Source: Streptomyces sp. Root1304
GTDB taxonomy: Bacteria > Actinomycetota > Actinomycetes > Streptomycetales > Streptomycetaceae
Reading direction: 5' to 3'
NCBI RefSeq assembly: GCF_001426405.1
Contig: NZ_LMEP01000023.1
Coordinates: 336,485 to 400,484 of the forward strand
DNA length: 64,000 bases
How positions within the stretch are numbered: position 1 is the stretch's first letter; every line of letters begins with the position of its first letter. Position numbers and translations under genes: made by a program. A model generated the notes under the pieces. The model saw only the letters and a list, made by a program, of their open reading frames with translations. It did not search any database and had not been told where the DNA came from. Positions 1 through 8,206 of the stretch are shown in pieces.

Positions 1-22
1 CGCTGTCCAGCAGTTCCGTCAT
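1..22 (-). CDS. Start of an unidentified gene (partial)
   Basis: Only the first seven codons are inside the window, read leftward from an ATG (M-T-E-L-L-D-S). A GGAGGAG Shine-Dalgarno lies 8 bases upstream, so the start is well supported. Its function cannot be told from seven residues. A perfect ACCGA-N4-TCGGT inverted repeat 33 bases upstream looks like a TetR-type operator and probably controls this gene. Confidence 0.55.
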
Positions 23-54
23 CGCGCCACTCCTCCACGGTCGTAAAACGGACG

Positions 55-68
55 ACCGATCATTCGGT
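55..68. promoter_or_regulatory. ACCGA-N4-TCGGT operator-like repeat
   Basis: A perfect 5-bp inverted repeat with a TCAT spacer lies between the leftward partial gene and the rightward GNAT gene. Sites of this size and symmetry are typical for TetR-family repressors in actinobacteria. The cognate regulator is not visible in the window. The assignment to TetR is inference. Confidence 0.4.
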
Positions 69-213
69 AGCCCGTTCGGGATCAGTAAATCCGGAGGTAC
101 CCGGGGGTTGGCAAGGGGTCGTGCGCCGAATGTCGGTCCGGAACCCGGACGGACCGCACCGGCACGCATAATCGCGTTGCCCGGCCCCCGCCCCCGGTGC
201 TGGAGTGACCCAC

Positions 214-990
214 ATGGAAACCCAGCACCTCCGCGACCTGTTCGACCGGCAGCTGCGCCGCGAGGCCCGCCCCGACGGCCCCGGCTGCCGGATCGAGCGC
301 GTCGGCGACGTCGTCCGCCAGACCGGACCCGCGCACGCCTGGAACGGCGTGCTCTGGTCCGGCCTCGGCGACGGCGACGCGGACCGCACCGTCGCCGACC
401 AGATCGACCACTACCGGGCGGCCGGGCTGTCCTTCGAGTGGAAGCTGTACGCCCACGACACCCCCGCCGACCTCGGCGACCGGCTCCTCGCCGCCGGGTT
501 CACCGCCGAGGACCCGGAGACCGTGATGGTCGCCGAGGCCGCCGCGCTGCCCGGCGACGTCCCGCTGCCCGAGGACGTCGAACTGCGCGCCGTCACCGAC
601 GAGTCCGGCGTGCGCCAGGTGGTCGAGGTCCACGAGCGCGCCTTCGGCACCGACAGTGCCCACATCGGACGGCAGCTCCTCGACCGGCTCGCGGCCGACC
701 CCGACACCGTCACCGCCGTCGTCGCCCTCGCCGCCGGGGAACCCGTCAGCGCGGCCCGCCTCGAACTCTGCCCCGGCACCGACTTCGCCGGACTGTGGGG
801 CGGCGGCACCGTCGAGGGCTGGCGCGGCCGCGGCCTCTACCGCGCCCTCGTCTCCCACCGGGCGCGCATCGCGGCCGAACGCGGCCACCGCTACGTCCAG
901 GTCGACGCCGCCGACACCAGCCGGCCCATCCTCCACCGCCTCGGCTTCCTCACCCTCACGACCACCACCCCCCATACGTACGGCGGTTAG
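214..990 (+). CDS. GNAT-family N-acetyltransferase
   Basis: A 258-residue protein whose C-terminal half carries the GNAT acetyl-CoA site: WRGRGLYRALVSHRARIA fits motif A (R-G-x-G-L/Y), followed by ILHRLGFLTL, the usual ending where the N-terminally located residue is followed by x-x-GF. The N-terminal half is less typical, so this may be a two-lobed GNAT with one degenerate lobe. The substrate is unknown. I chose the ATG at 214 because GGAG sits 8 bases before it; a GTG at 205 is also in frame. It is followed by a 105-base gap before the kinase gene and is probably transcribed alone. Confidence 0.8.
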   Translation: METQHLRDLFDRQLRREARPDGPGCRIERVGDVVRQTGPAHAWNGVLWSGLGDGDADRTVADQIDHYRAAGLSFEWKLYAHDTPADLGDRLLAAGFTAEDPETVMVAEAAALPGDVPLPEDVELRAVTDESGVRQVVEVHERAFGTDSAHIGRQLLDRLAADPDTVTAVVALAAGEPVSAARLELCPGTDFAGLWGGGTVEGWRGRGLYRALVSHRARIAAERGHRYVQVDAADTSRPILHRLGFLTLTTTTPHTYGG

Positions 991-1095
991 GCCGGCGGGC
1001 CGGGAGGAGGCCCTTCGACCGCGGGGCCGGCAGGCCGTCCGGGAACGGTAGGGTGCCGTCCGGTAATCGAGGTCTGCGTGGGGAGACACGGGTTC

Positions 1096-2988
1096 ATGAG
1101 TGATCAGCAGTCGGGTCGGGGCGGCGTGGGCGAGGTCTTCCAGGCACTCGCGGCGGACGATCCCACCACGGTCGCCGGCTACCGGCTGGCCGCCAGGCTC
1201 GGGGCCGGCGGCATGGGGAAGGTGTACCTGTCGTACACACCCGGCGGACGGCCCGTCGCGATCAAGCTGATCCGGCCCGAGTTCGGTGAGGACGCCGAGT
1301 TCCGCCGCCGGTTCGCCCAGGAGGTGCGCTCCGCGCAGCGCGTGCAGGGGCTGTTCACGGCCCCCGTGATCGACGCCGACCCCGAGGGCGCGCAGCCCTG
1401 GCTGGCCACCGCCTACGTCCCGGGCCCCTCGCTCGCCGACGCGGTCGTCACCCATGGAGCGCTGCCCGTCGAGACGGTGCTGCTGCTCGTCGCCGGGATG
1501 GCCGAGGCCCTGCACGTGATCCACGGCGCCGGGATCGTCCACCGCGACCTCAAGCCGTCCAACGTCCTCCTGGCCGCCGACGGACCCCGCGTCATCGACT
1601 TCGGCATCGCCCACGCGGCCGACGCCACCTCGCTCACCGGCAGCGGCGTCACCATCGGCACCCCGTCCTTCATGGCCCCCGAGCAGGCCGCCGGACGCAA
1701 GGTGACCCCGGCGACGGACATCTTCGCCCTCGGTCAGGTCGCGGCCTACGCGGCGACCGGCGTCCCGGCGTTCGGTGAGGGAACCTCGCACGGCGTGCTG
1801 TACCGGATCGTCCACGAGGAGCCCGACCTCAGCGCCGTGCCCGAGCGGCTCAGCGAGCTGGTCACCCGGTGCCTCGCCAAGGACCCCGAGGCGCGGCCGT
1901 CGATCCCCGAGGTCATCGCGCTCTGCCAGCAGGCGAACGCGGCGACGGTGCTCCGCAGGCCCGAGGACTGGCTGCCCGGCGCCGTCTCCGCCGACATCAC
2001 CGCGCGCGCTGCGGCCCCCGCGCCCGTCCAGACGCCGCCGCCCCCGCAGACCGCCCCGGGGGCCGGCTACACGCCCACCGCTCCGGCCGGACCGGTCGCC
2101 CCCGGCGTGGCCTACGCCCCGACCGCCCCGGCGGGCCCGACCCCGCCCGTCGCCGCGCCGACCGCCCCGCCCGGCGGATACGGTCCGCCCGCCGCCGCAC
2201 ACCAGCCGGGACCCTACGGTCCGGCGACGCCGCCCCCGGGACAGCCGTACCCCGGACAGCCCCACCCCGCGCCGTCCCACGCGTACGCGCCGACCCAGGG
2301 CCCGGTCCCCGTTGCGCACCAGCAGTACCCCGGCGGTCCCGGCCGCCCGATGCCCATGCCCCCCGGCGCCCCGCGGAGCTCCGCCAAGCGCGGTCTGCTC
2401 GTCGCCGTCGCCGCCGTACTCGCCTTCGGCGTCGTCGGCGGCGTGACCGCCTACGCCCTGCTGAAGGACAAGGGGGAGCCGACCGCCTCGGACAACGACA
2501 AGCCGAGCGGCACGGGAGGCGCCACCACCTCCGGCACCACCGGCGGGACCGGAGCCACCGGCGGCACCCCGAGCAAGAAGCCCACCGCCCGGCCCGAGCC
2601 GACGCCCGCCGACTTCCGCAACATCAACCTCACCGCCGGCTACCACCTGACCCTCGGCGACGAGGTCGTCCGTCCCCAGGACGGCGAGGACGGCGAGTAC
2701 GAACTGTCCTACGACACCGGCGGCTACCTCGACGCCGAGAGCGTCGGCGGCAACCTGGTGCTCCTCGACCCGGGGCAGCAGGGCTCCCTCGCCGTCTGCC
2801 GCGCGGAGACCCGGTTCACGCAGAACGTCTACATCAACAAGCTGTCCCAGGGCCGCCAGCTCTGCGTCACCACCGGCACGGGCCACATGGGCCTCGTCAC
2901 CATCAAGGGCATCTCCCCGGAGGAGTCGCCCAGCACCTATCTGGCGATCGACGTGACGGTCTGGCGCAACGCGGCCCCCTCCTCGTAG
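1096..2988 (+). CDS. Transmembrane Ser/Thr protein kinase
   Basis: A 630-residue Hanks-type kinase. The kinase domain spans about residues 28-285 with the glycine loop GAGGMGKVY (36-44), the ATP-binding Lys in AIK (57), HRDLKPSN (149-156), DFG (168-170) and APEQ (194-197), so it should be active. A long Pro/Ala/Gly linker (about 305-435) leads to one membrane helix, and a 165-residue external domain follows that is not PASTA-type; its ligand is unknown. The start is the ATG at 1096; a GTG at 1078 is in frame. The gene ends head-on against the pentapeptide gene, with a perfect palindrome between them. Likely role: transmitting an envelope signal to cytoplasmic phosphorylation. Confidence 0.93.
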   Translation: MSDQQSGRGGVGEVFQALAADDPTTVAGYRLAARLGAGGMGKVYLSYTPGGRPVAIKLIRPEFGEDAEFRRRFAQEVRSAQRVQGLFTAPVIDADPEGAQPWLATAYVPGPSLADAVVTHGALPVETVLLLVAGMAEALHVIHGAGIVHRDLKPSNVLLAADGPRVIDFGIAHAADATSLTGSGVTIGTPSFMAPEQAAGRKVTPATDIFALGQVAAYAATGVPAFGEGTSHGVLYRIVHEEPDLSAVPERLSELVTRCLAKDPEARPSIPEVIALCQQANAATVLRRPEDWLPGAVSADITARAAAPAPVQTPPPPQTAPGAGYTPTAPAGPVAPGVAYAPTAPAGPTPPVAAPTAPPGGYGPPAAAHQPGPYGPATPPPGQPYPGQPHPAPSHAYAPTQGPVPVAHQQYPGGPGRPMPMPPGAPRSSAKRGLLVAVAAVLAFGVVGGVTAYALLKDKGEPTASDNDKPSGTGGATTSGTTGGTGATGGTPSKKPTARPEPTPADFRNINLTAGYHLTLGDEVVRPQDGEDGEYELSYDTGGYLDAESVGGNLVLLDPGQQGSLAVCRAETRFTQNVYINKLSQGRQLCVTTGTGHMGLVTIKGISPEESPSTYLAIDVTVWRNAAPSS

Positions 2989-3003
2989 CCGTACGGGGAA
3001 GCC

Positions 3004-3037
3004 GCGTCGGCGGTCAGGACGTCCTGACCGCCGACGC
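3004..3037. terminator. Perfect 34-bp palindrome between convergent genes
   Basis: Two 17-base arms (GCGTCGGCGGTCAGGAC and its exact complement) meet with no spacer, starting 16 bases after the kinase stop codon. There is no T-run on either strand. It most likely ends transcription of both the kinase gene and the leftward pentapeptide gene, and its right arm runs into the 26-bp tandem duplication. Confidence 0.6.
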
Positions 3038-3082
3038 CGTCAGGACGTCCAGTGCGCCGACGCCGTCAGGACGTCCAGTGCG
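3031..3082. repeat. 26-bp exact tandem duplication over a stop codon
   Basis: Bases 3031-3056 and 3057-3082 are identical. The right copy contains the last codons and TGA of the leftward pentapeptide gene; the left copy repeats the same ending (H-W-T-S-stop) in another frame, just past the real stop. Each copy carries the GGACGTCC core that is also at the centre of the neighbouring palindrome. Confidence 0.9.
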
Positions 3083-3881
3083 CGGGGCGCTCGAAACCCT
3101 CCGGGAGGCGGGTCGCGGCGTCCCCGCGGGCCGCGTTCAGCTGCGGCTGGGTCAGGAAGAGGGCACCGGTGAGGTCCGCTCCCGACAGATCGGCGTCCCG
3201 CAGGTCGGCGCCGATCAGGTCCGTGAGCGACAGGTCGGCCCCGGACAGATCGGCGGCGATCAACAGAGCCCCGCGCAGGTCGGTGCCCCGCAGCTTCGCC
3301 CCGCGCAGTCGCTTCCCGACCAGATCCGCCCCGCGCCGGCTCTTCGGCTTCCCGCCGGCCGTCGCGCGGACCAGCTCGCTCGTCCTCAGCAGCAGCCGGT
3401 TCACCTCGGCGCGCACCTCGGGCACGCTCAGCTTCTCCAGCGCGTCCGCCGGGCCCGCGGTCAGCTCCTCGACACGGGCGAGTGCCGTCCGCAGCTCGGC
3501 GTGGACCGGTCGGGCCGCCGGGCGGGCCACCGCCTCGGTCAGGTAGCGCAGCAGCTCGTGCAGCTGCCGCATCACATGGAACACGTCGTACATACGGCTC
3601 GCGGTCTCCGGCGCCTCCCGCCAGGACACCCCGCCGAAGGTCACCTGGGACACCTGCTGGCCGGCGCCGAAGCAGTCGTACACCGTGCAGCCCTGGAATC
3701 CGCTCGGGCGCAGCCGGGTGTGGATGCCGCAACGGAAGTCGTCCCGCAGGTTCCGGCAGGGCTCGCCGGAGGCCTTGTTCACGGCGAAGTCGGCCGACTT
3801 CGCGAAGGGCAGGGCCACACAGCACAGGCCGAAGCAGTTCGCGCAATCGCCGCGCAGCGCGGCTTCCCGGGTCTCGGGCAC
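3066..3881 (-). CDS. YkgJ-like metal-binding domain fused to pentapeptide repeats
   Basis: A 271-residue protein in two parts. Residues 13-70 hold eight cysteines: C13-x2-C16-x3-C20-C21, then GEPC42, C51, C65 and C70 around an RP motif. This spacing matches the YkgJ/UPF0153 zinc- or iron-chelating family. Residues about 185-245 form some ten pentapeptide repeats of A(D/N)LxG type, which fold as a right-handed beta-helix. The middle (95-180) looks helical. The function is unknown; metal binding is inferred from the Cys pattern. I chose the GTG at 3881, preceded by GAAGGA. The gene is divergent from the double hydrolase and converges on the kinase. Confidence 0.85.
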   Translation of the reverse strand: MPETREAALRGDCANCFGLCCVALPFAKSADFAVNKASGEPCRNLRDDFRCGIHTRLRPSGFQGCTVYDCFGAGQQVSQVTFGGVSWREAPETASRMYDVFHVMRQLHELLRYLTEAVARPAARPVHAELRTALARVEELTAGPADALEKLSVPEVRAEVNRLLLRTSELVRATAGGKPKSRRGADLVGKRLRGAKLRGTDLRGALLIAADLSGADLSLTDLIGADLRDADLSGADLTGALFLTQPQLNAARGDAATRLPEGFERPAHWTS

Positions 3882-3983
3882 GGTGGAACGGTTCCTTCGC
3901 AGATCGGGGACGGTCCGCTCACCGTACCGCCTCCCGCCGAAACCGATTGCGGAGATCGTCGCGGGCCGGTGAGGATCGGTGCC

Positions 3984-5513
3984 ATGCCGCACTTCACGAC
4001 GTACGACGGAACCGAACTCGCCTACCGGATCACCGGGGAGGGCGAACCGCTGGTGTGTCTGGCGGGCGGCCCCCTGCGCGACGCCGACTACCTCGGTGAC
4101 CTCGGCGGACTCTCCGCGCACCGCGCTCTGGTCCTGCTCGACGCCCGCGGCACCGGCGCGAGCGCCGAACCGGCCGACCCGGGGACGTACCGCTGCGACC
4201 GGCAGGTCGACGACGTCGAGGCGCTGCGCGCCCACCTCGGTCTGGAGCGCCTCGATCTCCTCGGTCACTCGGCCGGCGGGAACCTCGCCACCCTGTACGC
4301 CGCCGCGTACCCCGAGCGCATCCGCTCGCTCGTCCTCGTCACCTCCCTGGGCCGCGCGCTCGGCGTCGGCACCACCGACGAGGAGTGGGACGCGGCGGTG
4401 GAGGTGTTCGCGGACCGGCCCTGGTACCCGGAGGCACGGGCGGCGCTCGACGGCATCGGCCCGGACACCCCGGCGCCGCGCGTCCGCGAGATCGTCGCAC
4501 CCTTCGGCTACGGGCGGTGGGACGCCGCCGCCCGGGAGCACGCCTCCGCCGAGAACGGGCAGAGCCACTGGGCGGCCGCCGCCGCGTACCACGGCGAGGG
4601 CGCGTACGACCCGGAGCGGACCCGTCGCGCGCTCACCGCGCTCACCGCGCCCGTGCTGATCCTGGCGGGGGAGTACGACGCCGGTCCCACCCCGGCGAAG
4701 GCGGCCGAGGCCGCCGCCTGTTTCCCGGGCGCCGAACTCGTCGTCCAGCCGGGCGCCGGGCACTTCCCGTGGGTGGACGACGCGGACGCCTTCGTCCGCC
4801 CCGTCGCCGCCTTCCTCGACCCCGAGGTGCGGACGGTCACGGTGGACGGCGTACGCCTCGCCCATCGGGTACGGGGCTCCGAGGACGCCCCGCCCGTCGT
4901 CCTGGTCCACGGGCGCGGCGAGAACAGCACGACCTGGGCGGAGATCGCGCGGGAACTCGCCGCCGACCACCGGGTGTACGCCCTCGACCTGCGCGGCCAC
5001 GGACTCAGCGACCGGCCCGGCCGCTACGGCTTCGACGCCTTCCGCGACGAACTCGGCGGCTTCCTCAGGGCCCTCGGGCTCACCGGCGCCACCGTCGTCG
5101 CCCACTCGATGGGCGCCGCCGCCGCGTACCTCCTCGCCCAGCGCGAACCGGAACTGATCGGCCGGCTGGTCCTCGAAGAGCCCCCGGTCTTCTTCCCGCT
5201 CGACCCGCCGCGCCCGAGGGTCGCGCGTCCCGAGGGCCGCCTCGGCTTCGACTGGGAGATCGTCCCGGCCACCGACGCCCAGCTGAACGCCCCGGACCCC
5301 GCCTGGCGCGCGGAGGTCCCGATGATCAAGGCCCCCACCCTGGTCCTCGCGGGCGGTCCGGCCAGCCATGTCCCCCAGGAGCACCTGACGTGGCTGGCCG
5401 AGCATGTCGCCGACGGCCGCCTGGTCACGATCGAGGACGCCGGACACCTCGTCCACACCACACGGCGGGACGCCTTCCTCAGGTCGGTACGGGAGTTCGG
5501 CCTGTCGGGCTAG
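3984..5513 (+). CDS. Tandem alpha/beta-hydrolase fusion protein
   Basis: A 509-residue protein with two complete alpha/beta-hydrolase folds in one chain. Domain 1 (about 1-280) has nucleophile elbow GHSAGG (Ser96), acid Asp232 after GEY and base His260 in GAGHFPW, resembling proline iminopeptidase-like hydrolases. Domain 2 (about 285-509) has HGRGE (oxyanion region), DLRGHG, AHSMGA (Ser375) and GHLVH near the end; the usual Asp after strand 7 is replaced in LAGGPASHVP, so its acid residue is not obvious. The substrates are unknown. The ATG at 3984 is the first Met of the hydrolase fold. It ends 19 bases from the convergent acyl-CoA synthetase. Confidence 0.9.
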   Translation: MPHFTTYDGTELAYRITGEGEPLVCLAGGPLRDADYLGDLGGLSAHRALVLLDARGTGASAEPADPGTYRCDRQVDDVEALRAHLGLERLDLLGHSAGGNLATLYAAAYPERIRSLVLVTSLGRALGVGTTDEEWDAAVEVFADRPWYPEARAALDGIGPDTPAPRVREIVAPFGYGRWDAAAREHASAENGQSHWAAAAAYHGEGAYDPERTRRALTALTAPVLILAGEYDAGPTPAKAAEAAACFPGAELVVQPGAGHFPWVDDADAFVRPVAAFLDPEVRTVTVDGVRLAHRVRGSEDAPPVVLVHGRGENSTTWAEIARELAADHRVYALDLRGHGLSDRPGRYGFDAFRDELGGFLRALGLTGATVVAHSMGAAAAYLLAQREPELIGRLVLEEPPVFFPLDPPRPRVARPEGRLGFDWEIVPATDAQLNAPDPAWRAEVPMIKAPTLVLAGGPASHVPQEHLTWLAEHVADGRLVTIEDAGHLVHTTRRDAFLRSVREFGLSG

Positions 5514-5532
5514 GGCCGGCGTTCCGGGCCCT

Positions 5533-7173
5533 TCAGGCCGGCTCGCCCGCCTCCCGCGCGTCCGCCTCCACCGCCACCGAGCGGGCCCAGCGGTAGTCCG
5601 CCTTGCCGCTGGGGGAGCGCTGGATGCGGTCGGTGAGGACCAGCTGGCGGGGGACCTTGTAGCCCGCCAGACGGGGGCGGCAGTGGGTCTGGAGGGCGTC
5701 CAGGTCCAGCGGCGGGGCGTCCGCGCGGAGCTGGACGACCGCGGCGACGTGGTTGCCCCAGCGGGCGTCGGGGACTCCCGCGACGAGGGCGTCGTAGACG
5801 TCGGGGTGCGACTTCAGGGCCTGTTCCACCTCCTCCGGATAGACCTTCTCGCCGCCGGTGTTGATGCACTGGGAGCCGCGCCCGAGGACGGTGACCACCC
5901 CGGACTCGTCCACGGTCGCCATGTCGCCGAGGAGCACCCACCGCACGCCGTCGCGCTCGAAGAAGGTCTCGGCGGTCTTGGCGGGGTCGTTGTAGTAGCC
6001 GAGCGGAACGTGTCCGCGCTGGGCGAGCCGGCCGATCTCGCCCGGGGTGACGGGGGAGAGGGTCGCCGGATCGACGACCTGGGTGCGTTCGTTGACGTGC
6101 AGCCGGAAGCCCCTGGCCGGGCCGGAGTCCTCGGTGGCGCGGCCGTTGGAACCGGACTCGGTGGAACCGAAGTTGTTGAGCAGCAGCACGTTCGGCATCA
6201 GCTCCTGGAGCTGGGCCCGTACGGTCTCGGACATGATCGCCCCGGACGAGGACAGGCTGAACAGGGCGGAGAGGTCCGTGTCCTTCTGCGGCCCGCGCAG
6301 CGCGTCCACCAACGGGCGGAGCATCGCGTCCCCGACGAGGGAGATGCTGGAGACCTTCTCCTTCTCCAGGGTGCGCAGCACCTCCTCGGGCACGTACTTG
6401 CGGTGCAGGACGACCCGCTGGCCGTAGTCGAAGGCGATGAAGGCGGTGAGCGTGGACGTGCCGTGCATGAGGGGCGGCGCGGGGAAGAAGGTGAGCCCGG
6501 CGCCGCCGGCGGCGACCCGTTCGGCCAGTTCCTCGGGGCGTTTCACCGGCTCGCCCGAGGGGGCGCCGCCGAAGAGCCCGGCGAAGAACAGGTCCTCCTG
6601 GCGCCACAGGACGCCCTTGGGCATCCCGGTCGTGCCGCCGGTGTAGATGATGAAGAGGTCGTCGGCGGACCGGGGACCGAAGCCGCGCTCGGGTGATCCG
6701 GCGGCCTCCGCCTCGGCGTACGGTACGCAGTCCAGGGCGACCGCTCCCTCGGGCGGGGTCCCCACCCGCACGAGGTGCCGCAGCTTCTCCGTCTGCGGCA
6801 GCGCCGCCGCGACCCGGTCGGTGAACTCGGCGTCGAAGACGAGCGCGGCCAGGTCGGCGTCACGGTAGAGGTAGACCAACTCCTCCTCGACGTAACGGTA
6901 GTTGACGTTCACCGGTACGAGCCGCGCCTTGAGGCAGGCGAGGACGGTCTGCAGGTACTCGACCCCGTTGTACAGGTGGAGTCCGAGGTGTTCGCCGGGC
7001 CGGAGGCCCGAGTCGACGAGGTGGTGCGCGATGCGGTTGGCCGCCTCGTCGAGTTCGGCGTAGGTGAGCCGGCGTTCCTCGCCCGTCCCCGGATGGTCGA
7101 CGTACACCAGCGCCTCGCGGTCGGGGACCACGTCGACGACCGATTCGAACAGGTCGGCAAGGTTGTACTCCAC
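5533..7173 (-). CDS. Acyl-CoA synthetase (AMP-forming, FadD type)
   Basis: A 546-residue adenylate-forming ligase that would activate a carboxylic acid to its CoA thioester. Key motifs are the P-loop IYTGGTTGMPKG (about 176-187), a FGSTESG adenine-binding motif, NTGGEKVYPEEVE, and SPSGKADYRWA near the C-terminus with the catalytic Lys. The GTG start at 7173 follows AGGAGG by 5 bases; a longer reading upstream has no support. It is divergent from the crotonase/DUF35/thiolase operon. In steroid degraders FadD17/FadD19-type enzymes sit beside such genes, so a sterol side chain or other bulky acid is a plausible but unproven substrate. Confidence 0.93.
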   Translation of the reverse strand: MEYNLADLFESVVDVVPDREALVYVDHPGTGEERRLTYAELDEAANRIAHHLVDSGLRPGEHLGLHLYNGVEYLQTVLACLKARLVPVNVNYRYVEEELVYLYRDADLAALVFDAEFTDRVAAALPQTEKLRHLVRVGTPPEGAVALDCVPYAEAEAAGSPERGFGPRSADDLFIIYTGGTTGMPKGVLWRQEDLFFAGLFGGAPSGEPVKRPEELAERVAAGGAGLTFFPAPPLMHGTSTLTAFIAFDYGQRVVLHRKYVPEEVLRTLEKEKVSSISLVGDAMLRPLVDALRGPQKDTDLSALFSLSSSGAIMSETVRAQLQELMPNVLLLNNFGSTESGSNGRATEDSGPARGFRLHVNERTQVVDPATLSPVTPGEIGRLAQRGHVPLGYYNDPAKTAETFFERDGVRWVLLGDMATVDESGVVTVLGRGSQCINTGGEKVYPEEVEQALKSHPDVYDALVAGVPDARWGNHVAAVVQLRADAPPLDLDALQTHCRPRLAGYKVPRQLVLTDRIQRSPSGKADYRWARSVAVEADAREAGEPA

Positions 7174-7277
7174 CGTTCCTCCTGATCCCGGCTGGTTCCG
7201 ACTCGTACGGCTGCGCACTGGCTCGGCGGTCATTAGAGCGCCGTCCGCCGACAGGGGGAAGGGGATGCGCAGAAGAA

Positions 7278-7294
7278 TCTGACTGAGTGTCAGA
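7278..7294. promoter_or_regulatory. TCTGAC-N5-GTCAGA operator-like repeat
   Basis: A perfect 6-bp inverted repeat with spacer TGAGT in the 184-base gap between the divergent acyl-CoA synthetase and crotonase genes. A second smaller dyad, TCCAG-AA-CTGGA at 7332-7343, overlaps the crotonase ribosome binding region. The first is well placed to co-regulate both transcripts, probably through a TetR-type acyl-CoA sensor that is not encoded nearby. Confidence 0.5.
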
Positions 7295-7357
7295 AAACTA
7301 TTGAACTGGACCCCCCACTCCTGCAACCTGTTCCAGAACTGGAGACGGGAGACCCCC

Positions 7358-8158
7358 ATGGGCGGCACCGAACACCTCAGCGTGCGGCGCGAAGGCGCCA
7401 CGCTCGTCCTCACCTTGAACCGGCCCGAGGCCAAGAACGCCCTCTCGCTGCCGATGCTCGTCGGCCTCTACGACGGCTGGCTGGAGGCCGACGCGGACGA
7501 CAGCGTCCGCTCCGTCGTCCTCACCGGCGCGGGAGGATCCTTCTGCGCCGGCATGGACCTGAAGGCCCTGGCCGGAAAGGGCATGGAGGGCGAGCAGTAC
7601 CGGGACCGGCTCAAGGCCGACCCCGACCTGCACTGGAAGGCCATGCTGCGCCACCACCGCCCGCGCAAACCCGTCATCGCCGCCGTCGAGGGCTACTGCG
7701 TCGCCGGCGGTACGGAGATCCTCCAGGGCACGGACATCCGGGTCGCGGCCGCCTCCGCCACCTTCGGCCTCTTCGAGGTCCGGCGCGGGCTCTTCCCCAT
7801 CGGCGGCTCCACCGTCCGGCTGCCCCGCCAGATCGCCCGCACCCACGCCCTCGAAATGCTCCTCACCGGCCGCCCGTATACCGCCGAGGAAGCCGCCCGC
7901 ATCGGACTCGTCGGCCGGGTCGTCCCCGACGGCACCGCCCTCGACGCCGCCCTCGACCTCGCCGAACGCGTCAACGCCTGCGGCCCCCTCGCCGTCGAGG
8001 CCGTCAAGGCCTCCGTCTACGAGACGGCCGAACTGACCGAGACGGAGGGGCTGGCCGCCGAACTCAAGCGCGGCTGGCCGATCTTCGACACGGCCGACGC
8101 GAAGGAGGGGGCGCGGGCGTTCGCGGAGAAGCGGCCGGCGGTGTACCGCAGGGAGTGA
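7358..8158 (+). CDS. Enoyl-CoA hydratase/crotonase family protein
   Basis: A 266-residue crotonase. The two oxyanion-hole segments are present: GSFCAGMDLKAL (about 64-75) and GYCVAGGTEIL (about 112-122), and the trimer-contact region GLFPIGGSTVRLPR follows. It probably hydrates a 2-enoyl-CoA produced after FadD-type activation. The ATG at 7358 has GGGAG 7 bases upstream. It leads an operon with the DUF35 protein (48-base gap) and two overlapping thiolase-fold genes. No acyl-CoA dehydrogenase is visible here, so an earlier oxidation step must be encoded elsewhere. Confidence 0.92.
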   Translation: MGGTEHLSVRREGATLVLTLNRPEAKNALSLPMLVGLYDGWLEADADDSVRSVVLTGAGGSFCAGMDLKALAGKGMEGEQYRDRLKADPDLHWKAMLRHHRPRKPVIAAVEGYCVAGGTEILQGTDIRVAAASATFGLFEVRRGLFPIGGSTVRLPRQIARTHALEMLLTGRPYTAEEAARIGLVGRVVPDGTALDAALDLAERVNACGPLAVEAVKASVYETAELTETEGLAAELKRGWPIFDTADAKEGARAFAEKRPAVYRRE

Positions 8159-8206
8159 CCCTTCCCCATCCCGCCCCCCGCTCACCCACCACGAAGGAGC
8201 CGTCCC

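Noticed and set aside
82..2886. A 934-codon open frame on the minus strand opposite the GNAT and kinase genes
   Set aside because: The product is low-complexity Gly/Arg/Val-rich with no domain, while the plus strand encodes a GNAT and an intact kinase. Long antisense frames are normal in DNA of this GC content.
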